Positions 27,178 to 35,418 of a stretch of 64,000 nt of DNA are shown here, piece after piece. How positions within the stretch are numbered: position 1 is the first letter of the stretch; each line of letters begins with the position of its first letter. The translations under genes and the position numbers were made by a program. Below the pieces are notes generated by a model. That model was given only the letters and a program-made list of their open reading frames with translations. It searched no databases and had not been told where the DNA came from. The DNA comes from Priestia koreensis (GTDB lineage Bacteria; Bacillota; Bacilli; Bacillales; Bacillaceae_H): NCBI RefSeq assembly GCF_001274935.1, contig NZ_LILC01000019.1, forward strand, positions 62,001 to 126,000, in the 5' to 3' direction.

Positions 27178-27654
27178 TTGGATCACACAATAAGCGAAAA
27201 TATAGACCAATGTATCGGCATCAACAGAAATCATCAGTCCATCTATTTATATTGGAGTGCCTCTAGGGAAACACAAACATTACTAAGAAATATGTTTGGA
27301 TTAACGTGGGTAACATGCACAAAAACGCTCCGGCTGTACGAAGTAACAGGTATTTCATTTAATGGTCATAATGCTCACCAGTTCAAGGATTACGACGTTT
27401 CGTCTGATCAATCGTCTTTCTTCATGGATGACCTCGCTAAGGGGGCGTATATGGCAGAAATAGGCATTACGCTGCCAAATGAGCAATACTTTGCTTTGCT
27501 TCGTTCTAATCCTGTCTATGTAGATACAGAACGCTCTCATACAAATGAAGGATGGAAGCAGGACGAAGAACCTCCCCCAGCCTGGAAAGAAACGTTCAGT
27601 ACGTACTCTTGTTATTTAGAAACGAATAAGGTGACTAGCTATGACCCTCACTAA
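27178..27654 (+). CDS. DUF4912 domain protein, first gene of accessory glucan-like cluster
   Basis: 158 aa, not part of the B. subtilis order. Reads as DUF4912: SIYLYWSA, LRLYEVTGI, NAHQFKDYDV and YMAEIGIT...FALLRSNPVYV in the expected order, suggesting a beta-sandwich carbohydrate- or protein-binding fold; function unknown. TTG 27178 is chosen for CAGGGG upstream; a TTG 24 nt earlier is possible. A weak TTGTAG-17-TAAGAT at 27089-27117 may be its promoter. The 3' end overlaps the next gene by 14 nt. The 235 bp upstream hold no other feature. Confidence 0.7.
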   Translation: MDHTISENIDQCIGINRNHQSIYLYWSASRETQTLLRNMFGLTWVTCTKTLRLYEVTGISFNGHNAHQFKDYDVSSDQSSFFMDDLAKGAYMAEIGITLPNEQYFALLRSNPVYVDTERSHTNEGWKQDEEPPPAWKETFSTYSCYLETNKVTSYDPH

Positions 27655-29911
27655 TTATATTTTCATTGATCAAGAAGAATGCTATATAAAATACGAGAAT
27701 GACGAAGAGTTGCTTTTTGAACGCATGTGTCAGGAAGTAGTTGAGAACTATTTTCCTGCGCTAAAGCTGCTAGAAGAACACCCCTCTTCTGAAATGATTC
27801 TCGTATTATCTCCCTTTACCATCGCTTTACTTGCACACTCAACAATCCAAGAAAAAATACGCGAGCGAATGTCAACCGATGATGGAAGTACCGTCTTTGA
27901 AGCGTGTAGACACGATATATTGGCCACCTTTAAACAATTTATTACAAAAGGGCAAATTACGTTATGCCTGAAGCCATTAACAGGTGTGTATACGCCTTGG
28001 CTTTTGACAAAGCAAGCGCTTCAGGCACAAATATCCGATGCATTACGTCTTTGTCAAACATTGTTAGGGTGTAGGCCATCAGCCTTTTACTTTCCTTTTT
28101 CTCACTTTGATGATGTAGCAGATTGTGTGATACGAGAAAACGGCGTTCATACCGCATTTTTGGGGATTCGTCGTGATCATGTTGAAACACAACAGCTCCA
28201 CATTCACGTTTCATCGCTTCAAACGACGCTTGTTTGTTTCGAAGAGGCGAATAACGGCGATGTGATGACAAGCTGTTACCCGTTTATAAATGGACTGCAG
28301 CACGAACGAGAACGAGTCAATCCACAAAAAGAAAGTCAGATAACCGAACAAAATGAATGGATCGTCCGAGCGCTTCATTTCATGGAGAGGACGATTGTGG
28401 AGCTTGCGAATGACCCAGCGTATCGCTTAGACGAGAAGACGGTGGAGTTTACTGAACTCGTATCGGTATGGATGCTTCTAAGCCACGAGATATTTTTAAA
28501 AGAGAAGACCGATCTATCGCAAGGTAGTGAGGAGAGCTATTTTATCTCTCTGCTCACTTATTTTAAAAAGCTAGCTGCTAATGTGCGGCAGGATCGAACA
28601 GAATCTTACGTGTCACCGCTGCCGAAATGGCTGTCCTATGTCGCACGTTTTTACGGTGTCGCATCATTCAGACATCCATCTCTTCAGCCGTTCATCCCAC
28701 CTGCTAAAAAAGAAGGCATGAATATTCTAATGCTTTCATGGGAATTTCCACCATTAGTGGTGGGTGGATTAGCGAGACACGTGTTTGATTTATCGAGAGC
28801 ACTTGTCAAGCTTGGTCATAACGTGTATGTGATTACGGCTTTTGTAGAAGGCCTTCCATCTTATGAGAGGTTGTATGGGGTTCATGTCTATCGCGTTCGG
28901 AGTTTGCAACCTCATCATCAAGATTTTCTCCTATGGGTGAGCAGTCTGAATGTAGCGATGATGAGACAGGGAATGAAGCTTGGAAAGCAAATGTCCTTTC
29001 ACCTTGTTCATGCGCATGATTGGCTAGTAGGTGAAGCGACGGAGGTTCTTGCAGAACATCTAGCCCTTCCATTTATTACGACCATTCATGCAACAGAGCA
29101 CGGAAGAAATAACGGGATCTTCACCGAACTACAAAAGACGATCCATGAAAAAGAAGAACGCCTCGTCAAACAGTCGGATGCGCTCATTGTGTGCAGTCAG
29201 TATATGAAAGAAGAACTTACACGTTTATTTTATGTTCCAGAGGAGAAAATATCCATTTTCCCAAACGGAATCGACCCAAATATGATGATCTCTCACACGA
29301 AACATAGTCAGTTAAAAAAGAAGCATGAGTTATCACAAGGACCGATGTTATTTTCAATTGGCCGAATCGTCTATGAAAAAGGTTTTCAAACGATTATCGA
29401 GGCGGCAGAAAACCTAGTGGAAAAATATCCAACAATTCAATTTGTGATTGCTGGGAAGGGGCCGCTTCTCGCAGAGTTTCGCCAGTTAGTAAGTGACAAG
29501 CAACTTCAACGAACCGTATTGTTTGTTGGCTATATATCAGATGACGAACGCAATCAGTTTTTATCTCTTGCTGACTATGTACTATTTCCAAGCTTATATG
29601 AGCCATTTGGGATTGTAGCTCTTGAAGGAATGGTAGCAAACAAACCAACGATTGTATCTGATACCGGCGGATTAAAAGGCATTGTAGAGCACGGTGTGAC
29701 CGGTTTGAAAATGACGCCTGGAAGTTCAGAAAGTCTTTGTGAGCAAATTGAATGGCTAATGAGGGATGCAAATCGAGCAGCGGAGATGGCGGCTAGAGGA
29801 AAAAAGCACGCGATTACGGAATTTAGCTGGAATAAGGTTGCGATTGATACGAGTGAGCTTTTTAGTTCAGAAATTGGTCATTATCGAAACGGAAAGGGGA
29901 TATCGACTTGA
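27641..29911 (+). CDS. Fusion: degenerate GH57-like domain + GT4 glycosyltransferase
   Basis: 756 aa, two parts. Residues 1-360 resemble GH57 branching-enzyme-type domains in helix pattern (ENYFPALKLLE; LKPLTGVYTPWLL; ISDALRLCQTLLGCRPSAF), but the HxHLP motif is absent and the WLPE-type nucleophile motif reads FYFPF (149-153), so hydrolase/branching activity is unlikely. Residues 367-745 form an intact GT-B glycosyltransferase of family 4: LSWEFPPLVVGGLARHV, HAHDWL, FPNGID, E654PFGIVALE662 (E-x7-E). This looks like glycogen-synthase or capsule GT4 enzymes. Donor unknown. Overlaps the next gene by 4 nt. Confidence 0.8.
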   Translation: MTLTNYIFIDQEECYIKYENDEELLFERMCQEVVENYFPALKLLEEHPSSEMILVLSPFTIALLAHSTIQEKIRERMSTDDGSTVFEACRHDILATFKQFITKGQITLCLKPLTGVYTPWLLTKQALQAQISDALRLCQTLLGCRPSAFYFPFSHFDDVADCVIRENGVHTAFLGIRRDHVETQQLHIHVSSLQTTLVCFEEANNGDVMTSCYPFINGLQHERERVNPQKESQITEQNEWIVRALHFMERTIVELANDPAYRLDEKTVEFTELVSVWMLLSHEIFLKEKTDLSQGSEESYFISLLTYFKKLAANVRQDRTESYVSPLPKWLSYVARFYGVASFRHPSLQPFIPPAKKEGMNILMLSWEFPPLVVGGLARHVFDLSRALVKLGHNVYVITAFVEGLPSYERLYGVHVYRVRSLQPHHQDFLLWVSSLNVAMMRQGMKLGKQMSFHLVHAHDWLVGEATEVLAEHLALPFITTIHATEHGRNNGIFTELQKTIHEKEERLVKQSDALIVCSQYMKEELTRLFYVPEEKISIFPNGIDPNMMISHTKHSQLKKKHELSQGPMLFSIGRIVYEKGFQTIIEAAENLVEKYPTIQFVIAGKGPLLAEFRQLVSDKQLQRTVLFVGYISDDERNQFLSLADYVLFPSLYEPFGIVALEGMVANKPTIVSDTGGLKGIVEHGVTGLKMTPGSSESLCEQIEWLMRDANRAAEMAARGKKHAITEFSWNKVAIDTSELFSSEIGHYRNGKGIST

Positions 29912-32181
29912 AGGGAGTCATTTTAGCAGGCGGTAAAGGAACCAGGTTGTATCCTCTGACAAAACATGTGCCAAAGCCTATGCTTTCATTGCTTGGGAAG
30001 CCTGTTTTAGAATATACGATCAATCTTCTTAAGGAGTACGGCGTTACAGATATTGTGATTACGCTTGAATATCTGCCAGAAACGGTGATGACTTACTTCG
30101 GTAACGGAGAGAAGTGGGGCGTATCTATTCAATATTTTATTGAAGAAGAGCCGCTCGGAACAGCGGGAAGTCTTTCTCATTTAGCTCATTTTCTCACAGA
30201 GCCTTTTATTGTGATGAGCGGAGATTCCATTACTGATTTGAATTTAGCAGAAGTGATGGATTTCCACAGTAATCATCACGGGATTATGACGATGGTGACA
30301 AAGGAAGTGGAGAATCCCTTTCATTACGGAGTGGTCATTTGTGACGGTGAAGGTCAGGTCGAAAAGGTGATTGAAAAACCAAAGCGTCATGAAGTAATGA
30401 GTGATCGAATCAATACAGGTATTTATATTCTTGAACCCCGGGCCCTTTCTTATATTCAAGAGAATCATAAAGTTGACTTTAGCCTTGATGTCATTCCTAC
30501 GCTCCTTGCGGCAAATGAATCTATTTTTGCTTATTATACAAACCCTTATTGGGTCGATATTGGGCAAGTTAGTCATTATAAAAAAGCGCATTGGGACGTT
30601 ATGAAAAGGCACCAGTCAAACTACGTAAGGATTGAGGAGAACGTGACGATTGGCGAGGAAGTCATTCTAATTCCGCCGATTTATATCGCAGCCAATACAG
30701 AAATTCAAGAACGATCTGTGGTAGGTCCTTACGCTGTAGTGGGCCCTAATTGCCGAATTGGCTCTGATTCTACTGTTCAGTATAGTATTTTGCTAGGACA
30801 AAACGACGTACAAAAAGAAAGCCACTTGCACAGCGTCATGATGCACTGCGGAGACCATACGCTCTCTACCATAAAAAAAAGCGGAGAAGATGGCAGTCCT
30901 TTTACGTCTAGTGACGGTGGTAAAGGGTTGAGTAGAGGGGAGCCTCTTTTTTCAAAAGGTCAAATGATCAAGCCGCTTTTTCAGATCACGTCAGAATTTC
31001 TTATGAGGCTTGGTCAGGCATTTTCTTCTCTGTACACAGCTGGGGCAACGATGTATATTGCCTGTGACGGAGAACGTGACTCGTTTCATATAAAGGAGCT
31101 TGTCGCACATTCGCTACAGATTCAAGGCTACGAAATAAGAGATTTACATAGTTTGTCAGTTCCTTGCCTACAGCATATGGTCATGACTACAAAAGCTTCG
31201 TTTGGGGTGCATGTTAGCACATCTCGTCATGAAGTGAAGATGGAATATTACCAAGGCAATGGAGAGTTGCTAGAATCAAGCCTAGAATGGCAGCTAGAAC
31301 AAGCTTTTTGGGCAAATGACCGTTTATATTCCTCTAACCGCGTGGGCTATAAAGAACAGGCTCTCTTTGATCGAGAGGGGTATGTGGATTCACTTGTCTA
31401 TTCGTTTCACATTCCTAAAATTTTAAGCGTTAATGCGTTTATTGTTGTTAGTTGTCCGTCTTACATGAGGGACGTTTTGCTGCAAATTTGCCGAGATCTT
31501 CGCGTCGAGTGTATTCACGTCGCTCCTTCTATTAATGACAAAGAAATGAGCGAGATGATTACGAAGCAAAAAGCGTTTCTTGGAATCAATATTTCTTCGA
31601 ACGGTGATGAATTTGTTTTGTTTGATGAAACAGGCCGGAAGCTGACGGAAATGGAGATGCTCTCCTTGTATGTGTTAAGTGAATGCATGGTGAAAAATAA
31701 CGAAGAAATTCCTCTTCCTGTTCACGCACCGTCGACGTTTGATCAGGTGATCGAACATTTTAGATGTACGTCACTACGAACCAAAAAGGAAAAGAGAGAT
31801 ATAATAAGGGCAAGAGCGCCTATTCAGTTTCAGACCGATGCCTTGTACGCGTTATGTCAGCTTTTGGAGCTTATCGCGGTTAAAAATTCGTTTCTTTCTG
31901 AATTACTCGCCGACCTTCCTGTTGTGCATATGCTACAAGAACATATCGAATGTCCGTGGGAGGTGCAGGGAAAAGTTCTGCGTAAGTTAAGTGAAGAAGC
32001 ATTTGATAAGGAGCTTATTGATGGGATCAAAATTTTCCATGATGATGGAAGCTGGACACTCATCTTGCCAGATTCGTATGCACCCATTTTAACAATCTAT
32101 TCACATGCTACTAATCAGCAAATCGCCGAACAGTCACTTTCGTATTTTATTGAAAAAATAAAAGAATATCAGAGGGTGTGA
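29908..32181 (+). CDS. Nucleotidyltransferase + left-handed beta-helix + degenerate phosphohexomutase
   Basis: 757 aa. Residues 1-230 are a sugar-1-phosphate nucleotidyltransferase (LAGGKGTRLYPLT, VPKPML, GTAGSL, SGDSITDL) of the mannose-1-phosphate guanylyl / glucose-1-phosphate type. About 240-315 form hexapeptide repeats. About 350-757 follow the phosphoglucomutase/phosphomannomutase layout, but the active-site TASHNP reads STSRHE (437-442; Ser439 kept) and the metal loop DGDADR reads SSNGDE (563-568), losing two of three Asp ligands. The mutase part is probably inactive. Substrate unknown; presumably feeds the GT4 partner. Confidence 0.8.
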   Translation: MKGVILAGGKGTRLYPLTKHVPKPMLSLLGKPVLEYTINLLKEYGVTDIVITLEYLPETVMTYFGNGEKWGVSIQYFIEEEPLGTAGSLSHLAHFLTEPFIVMSGDSITDLNLAEVMDFHSNHHGIMTMVTKEVENPFHYGVVICDGEGQVEKVIEKPKRHEVMSDRINTGIYILEPRALSYIQENHKVDFSLDVIPTLLAANESIFAYYTNPYWVDIGQVSHYKKAHWDVMKRHQSNYVRIEENVTIGEEVILIPPIYIAANTEIQERSVVGPYAVVGPNCRIGSDSTVQYSILLGQNDVQKESHLHSVMMHCGDHTLSTIKKSGEDGSPFTSSDGGKGLSRGEPLFSKGQMIKPLFQITSEFLMRLGQAFSSLYTAGATMYIACDGERDSFHIKELVAHSLQIQGYEIRDLHSLSVPCLQHMVMTTKASFGVHVSTSRHEVKMEYYQGNGELLESSLEWQLEQAFWANDRLYSSNRVGYKEQALFDREGYVDSLVYSFHIPKILSVNAFIVVSCPSYMRDVLLQICRDLRVECIHVAPSINDKEMSEMITKQKAFLGINISSNGDEFVLFDETGRKLTEMEMLSLYVLSECMVKNNEEIPLPVHAPSTFDQVIEHFRCTSLRTKKEKRDIIRARAPIQFQTDALYALCQLLELIAVKNSFLSELLADLPVVHMLQEHIECPWEVQGKVLRKLSEEAFDKELIDGIKIFHDDGSWTLILPDSYAPILTIYSHATNQQIAEQSLSYFIEKIKEYQRV

Positions 32182-32184
32182 ACA

Positions 32185-32829
32185 ATGGATACTTTATATA
32201 CGAACTTTAACGAAGAATATATGAGTACGAATAACAGCTGCTTTGATTTTCATGAAATGAAACACACGATCGGACTCTGGATGGACGGAGAATTTGTCTG
32301 GATGAATGATTTGCTGTCCAAGGAGCAGGTCGAACGGCGTGGCTTAGACATACAAGCGAACTTTACGACGGCCTTGCTAAATGGATGTGATGTCGGAAAG
32401 TTAGTCATGCACATTCATAATGATACAAATGAAGAAAAAGGGATCAAGTTATATATGCAGCAGGAAATCTACCACCAGCTCAGTAACCATATGGCATACT
32501 ATGCGCCTACGGATCAATATCTTGTTCATGCTCTTCTGAAACACGTGTACGTTTGCAACGGAGCGTTTCAACAAAAAGGAATCATTCAGTACACCACAAA
32601 ATCACAGAAAAAACATACATTTCCTCATTTATGGGAAAATATAAAAAAAGGTGGACTTTACTATCAGCCTTTATCAACAAAAAATGTAATGAGCGCCTTT
32701 ACTTTAGAAGGGGAAATACCGCCATTTAGCAGTGTTTCCGCCTCTTATTGGGTGATTAAAAGTCGAAGTAAAGAGGTCGCTTCGACATTAAATAAACTTC
32801 TTCGTAAAAACAGGCTGGAATTTATATAA
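32185..32829 (+). CDS. GH15-type N-terminal beta-sandwich domain protein, no catalytic barrel
   Basis: 214 aa. HTIGLWMDGEFVWMNDL, then EEKGIKLYMQQEIY and QYLVHALLKHVYVCNG, follow the N-terminal beta-sandwich of bacterial GH15 glucoamylase-like enzymes (GLWVDGEFSW-type), but the protein ends before any (alpha/alpha)6 barrel. A carbohydrate-binding or scaffolding role is possible. It starts 3 nt after the nucleotidyltransferase stop; GGGTGTG is the only ribosome-binding candidate. Last gene of the cluster; no obvious terminator before rpmG. Confidence 0.7.
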   Translation: MDTLYTNFNEEYMSTNNSCFDFHEMKHTIGLWMDGEFVWMNDLLSKEQVERRGLDIQANFTTALLNGCDVGKLVMHIHNDTNEEKGIKLYMQQEIYHQLSNHMAYYAPTDQYLVHALLKHVYVCNGAFQQKGIIQYTTKSQKKHTFPHLWENIKKGGLYYQPLSTKNVMSAFTLEGEIPPFSSVSASYWVIKSRSKEVASTLNKLLRKNRLEFI

Positions 32830-32886
32830 GAAAGATGATATTATAGTAAAGTCTGATTTATGTTTTGATGTTTGGAGGGAAAAATG

Positions 32887-33036
32887 ATGCGTGTGAATAT
32901 TACATTAGCTTGCACAGAAACTGGTGATCGTAACTACATCACTACTAAAAATAAGCGTAACAATCCTGACCGTCTTGAGCTTAAAAAATATTGCCCAAGA
33001 CTTAAGAAAGTTACTCTACACCGCGAAACAAAGTAA
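32887..33036 (+). CDS. rpmG: 50S ribosomal protein L33
   Basis: 49-aa protein of the large subunit. Starts [20 protein letters not shown] 32887 is chosen over 32884 because spacing from GGAGG is better and L33 proteins normally begin MRV. Only two of the four zinc-ribbon Cys remain (in ACTETG and KYCPRL), so zinc binding is lost or altered (C- type). Terminator at 33038-33068. Matches B. subtilis rpmGA, which also sits before yqgN. Confidence 0.92.
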   Translation: MRVNITLACTETGDRNYITTKNKRNNPDRLELKKYCPRLKKVTLHRETK

Positions 33037-33037
33037 G

Positions 33038-33068
33038 CAGTAGGAATTTATTCCTACTGTTTTTTTTT
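33038..33068 (+). terminator. Terminator after rpmG
   Basis: CAGTAGGAAT and ATTCCTACTG arms with a 2-nt centre, then T9. Confidence 0.9.
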
Positions 33069-33164
33069 ATGCATTTTTAACGAAACGCTATAATAGTTCA
33101 GTTAAGAAGATGAAACAGATATAATGGAGCTACGAACACGTACAGCTAGAGGAGAGTGAACAAA

Positions 33165-33725
33165 GTGAAAAAAGAATTGCGAAGCGCGTTTAAAGCCCGA
33201 ATGGATGAAATGACGACAGAAGAACTTCATCGCTATTCCGTGCTCATTACAGAGCGTCTAGTAAATAGCTCTTTTTGGGAGAACTGTAAGGTTATTGGAT
33301 GTACGATCTCTGGGCCAAAAGAGGTTTCAACATTCATGCTTGTTGAAAAGGCGTGGGAGCAAGGGAAAGACATTGTTGTCCCTAAATGCCACCCAAAAAC
33401 GAAGGAAATGACGTTTCATCGCATTACATCCTTTGATCAGCTTGAAACGGTCTTTTACGGGTTAAAGGAACCGATCGTTGAAAAAACAATCAAGGTTGAG
33501 GCAACTCAAATTGATGGAATGATTGTGCCGGGATTATGGTTTGATCACAGCGGGTATCGTGTTGGATACGGAGGCGGCTATTATGATCGTTATTTAGTTC
33601 ATTATCCGCACAGAACAATCGCTCTGGCGATGGACTGGCAGCTGGTTAATTCCGTTCCTTACGAGAAGCACGATGTTCCTGTTCACCAAATTGTCACGAA
33701 TGAGACGGTGCTTTATGTGGATTGA
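33165..33725 (+). CDS. yqgN: 5-formyltetrahydrofolate cyclo-ligase YqgN
   Basis: Converts 5-formyl-THF to 5,10-methenyl-THF with ATP. Starts MKKELRSAFKARM after GGAGAG; the GTG at 33156 would be too close to it. Family signature read as GYRVGYGGGYYDRYL near 130, preceded by IDGMIVPGLWFD. 186 aa. The last codons overlap the DUF92 gene by 11 nt. Confidence 0.92.
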   Translation: MKKELRSAFKARMDEMTTEELHRYSVLITERLVNSSFWENCKVIGCTISGPKEVSTFMLVEKAWEQGKDIVVPKCHPKTKEMTFHRITSFDQLETVFYGLKEPIVEKTIKVEATQIDGMIVPGLWFDHSGYRVGYGGGYYDRYLVHYPHRTIALAMDWQLVNSVPYEKHDVPVHQIVTNETVLYVD

Positions 33726-34494
33726 CATTTTTACCTATGTCATAATCGGAGTAATTGCTTATGCTGGCTATCGTCTTCGTGCACTGACGATCAGCGGAGC
33801 CGTCGCTGCTTTCATAACGGGCGTGGCGATCTCGATCGGAGCCGGAATACAGGGACTATTCATTCTCGCACTCTTTTTTGGAACATCCACTCTTTGGAGT
33901 AAATACAAAAAACAGCAAAAGAAAGCCGTGGAAGAAAAATTAGAAAAAAGTGATGCAAGAGATTGGGTTCAAGTATGTGCCAATGGAGGGATCGGGGCGC
34001 TGTTCGCCTTAGTCTACCGTTTTACGGGTCATTCGCTTTATGAGTGGATGATGATTGTGAGTTTCGCGGCGGCAAACTCAGATACGTGGGCATCTGAAAT
34101 CGGATCACTTAGTAAAAGCAGGCCGTTTCATTTACTTCGTTTACGAGTGGTAGACCGCGGAACATCCGGGGCGATCTCCGTGCTCGGTACATTCGCTGCT
34201 GTTGGAGGGAGCGCTGTCATTGCCTGTGGTGCTTTTTACGTGTTTCCGTCCGTTACATGGCGTGTGGCTCTTTTCATCGCGCTGTTTGGATTTATTGGAA
34301 ACGTGATTGATAGCGTACTAGGTGCAACCGTTCAAGTAAGCTATCGCTGTCAGGTATGCGGGATAGAAACGGAGCGAACAGAGCACTGTGGGTCTAAAAC
34401 GGTCTATGCACGTGGAATATCATTCTTAAATAACGATGCTGTGAATGCGCTATCTATTTTATTTGGTACACTAATAGGAGGACTATTCCTATGA
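33715..34494 (+). CDS. DUF92 integral membrane protein
   Basis: 259 aa with six to seven helices, a Gly/Ala-rich N-terminus (SGAVAAFITG), AAANSDTWASEIG and SFLNNDAVNALS, the pattern of DUF92 (TMEM19/VTE6-like) proteins. Related plant proteins are phytyl-phosphate kinases, so a polyprenyl-phosphate kinase role is possible but unproven here. Overlaps yqgN by 11 nt and mobA by 4 nt. ATG 33715 is chosen since it begins the first helix; upstream in-frame starts lie within yqgN. Confidence 0.78.
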   Translation: MWIDIFTYVIIGVIAYAGYRLRALTISGAVAAFITGVAISIGAGIQGLFILALFFGTSTLWSKYKKQQKKAVEEKLEKSDARDWVQVCANGGIGALFALVYRFTGHSLYEWMMIVSFAAANSDTWASEIGSLSKSRPFHLLRLRVVDRGTSGAISVLGTFAAVGGSAVIACGAFYVFPSVTWRVALFIALFGFIGNVIDSVLGATVQVSYRCQVCGIETERTEHCGSKTVYARGISFLNNDAVNALSILFGTLIGGLFL

Positions 34495-35081
34495 ATCAAC
34501 GAACTACTGTAACAGGCGTCATTTTAGCGGGGGGCGAGTCAAGGCGATTTGGCTCACCAAAGGCACTAGCGAAGCTTGGAAATCAAACGTTTATTGAAAG
34601 AGCGGTACAGCTTTTGCAGGAGGAAGTGGATGATCTTCTGATTATTGCTCATTCAACGATTGCCTCGACTATTGAGAAGCTCCTGCCATCTGTCACGGTG
34701 ATCACAGATGTGCCTGATCATGCAGGAAAGGGACCACTTGCTGGTATCTACACAGCGATGGACTATGCGAATTCTCATTGGTACTTTGTAATGCCCTGTG
34801 ACATGCCTTACCTTTCAAAGGAAAGTATTCGTACATTCTTTTCACATCAGCGTACCGAGGACGATGCGGTGCTAAGCTGTATACATAATCGCACACAGCC
34901 CCTTGTAGGCTTGTATCATGAACGAGTCAAGACAACGTTAGAAGATTGCTTGTCTCGTCAGGACCTGCGTGTCATGAAGGCGCTAGATCTTCTAAACGTA
35001 CACTGGTTAACCGAAAAGCATTTCGATACAAACGTGCAACGCGAATTTCAAAATATCAATACTCCTAATAGCGTAGGGTAA
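34491..35081 (+). CDS. mobA: Molybdenum cofactor guanylyltransferase MobA
   Basis: Transfers GMP from GTP to molybdopterin to make MGD. 196 aa: LAGGESRRFGSPKAL is the nucleotide signature, DVPDHAGKGPLAG and MPCDMPYLS follow the MobA pattern. Overlaps the DUF92 gene by 4 nt. moaA, for the first step of the same cofactor, is 18 kb away. The closest alternative is another sugar/cofactor nucleotidyltransferase of the same fold. Confidence 0.85.
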   Translation: MNQRTTVTGVILAGGESRRFGSPKALAKLGNQTFIERAVQLLQEEVDDLLIIAHSTIASTIEKLLPSVTVITDVPDHAGKGPLAGIYTAMDYANSHWYFVMPCDMPYLSKESIRTFFSHQRTEDDAVLSCIHNRTQPLVGLYHERVKTTLEDCLSRQDLRVMKALDLLNVHWLTEKHFDTNVQREFQNINTPNSVG

Positions 35082-35158
35082 CTTTTAAAATTGAATAGTG
35101 AATCATGGATAATTGAACCTAAATGGTGGCAGAGTAATGGTAAAAGGAGGTTATAAGC

Positions 35159-35341
35159 ATGCAAAGATTCCTTTTACTGCTGCTAGGATTTGCGGTATTG
35201 CTCGTAGGCTTTCGCTTTCGCTACCGATTCGTCAACATCATCTTAGGAAATCCATTTATTCGAGGCTTGGCGGTAAGCTCATTTTTCAAACTTCCATTTG
35301 TGCGTGAGAAATTGCTAAACCAAGTGTTTCGCTATTCATGA
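35159..35341 (+). CDS. yqgO: Small YqgO-like membrane protein
   Basis: 60 aa: one hydrophobic helix at residues 3-19 followed by a basic, Phe-rich stretch. AAAAGGAGG precedes ATG 35159. Position before gluP matches B. subtilis yqgO. Function unknown. Another frame of similar size starts at 35113 but lacks such a ribosome-binding site. Confidence 0.7.
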   Translation: MQRFLLLLLGFAVLLVGFRFRYRFVNIILGNPFIRGLAVSSFFKLPFVREKLLNQVFRYS

Positions 35342-35348
35342 GAGAAAA

Positions 35349-35386
35349 AAGAGACCTGTAGGGAGTATTCCCACGGGTCTCTTTTT
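35349..35386 (+). terminator. Terminator after yqgO
   Basis: AAAGAGACC and GGTCTCTTT arms with partial inner GGGA/TCCC pairing, then a T-run. Confidence 0.85.
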
Positions 35387-35418
35387 ATGTAAACGAAATC
35401 TGATGAAGAGGTGATGAA

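Noticed and set aside
35113..35307. Alternative small gene overlapping yqgO
   Set aside because: The frame at 35159 has AAAAGGAGG and a membrane helix; this one has neither.
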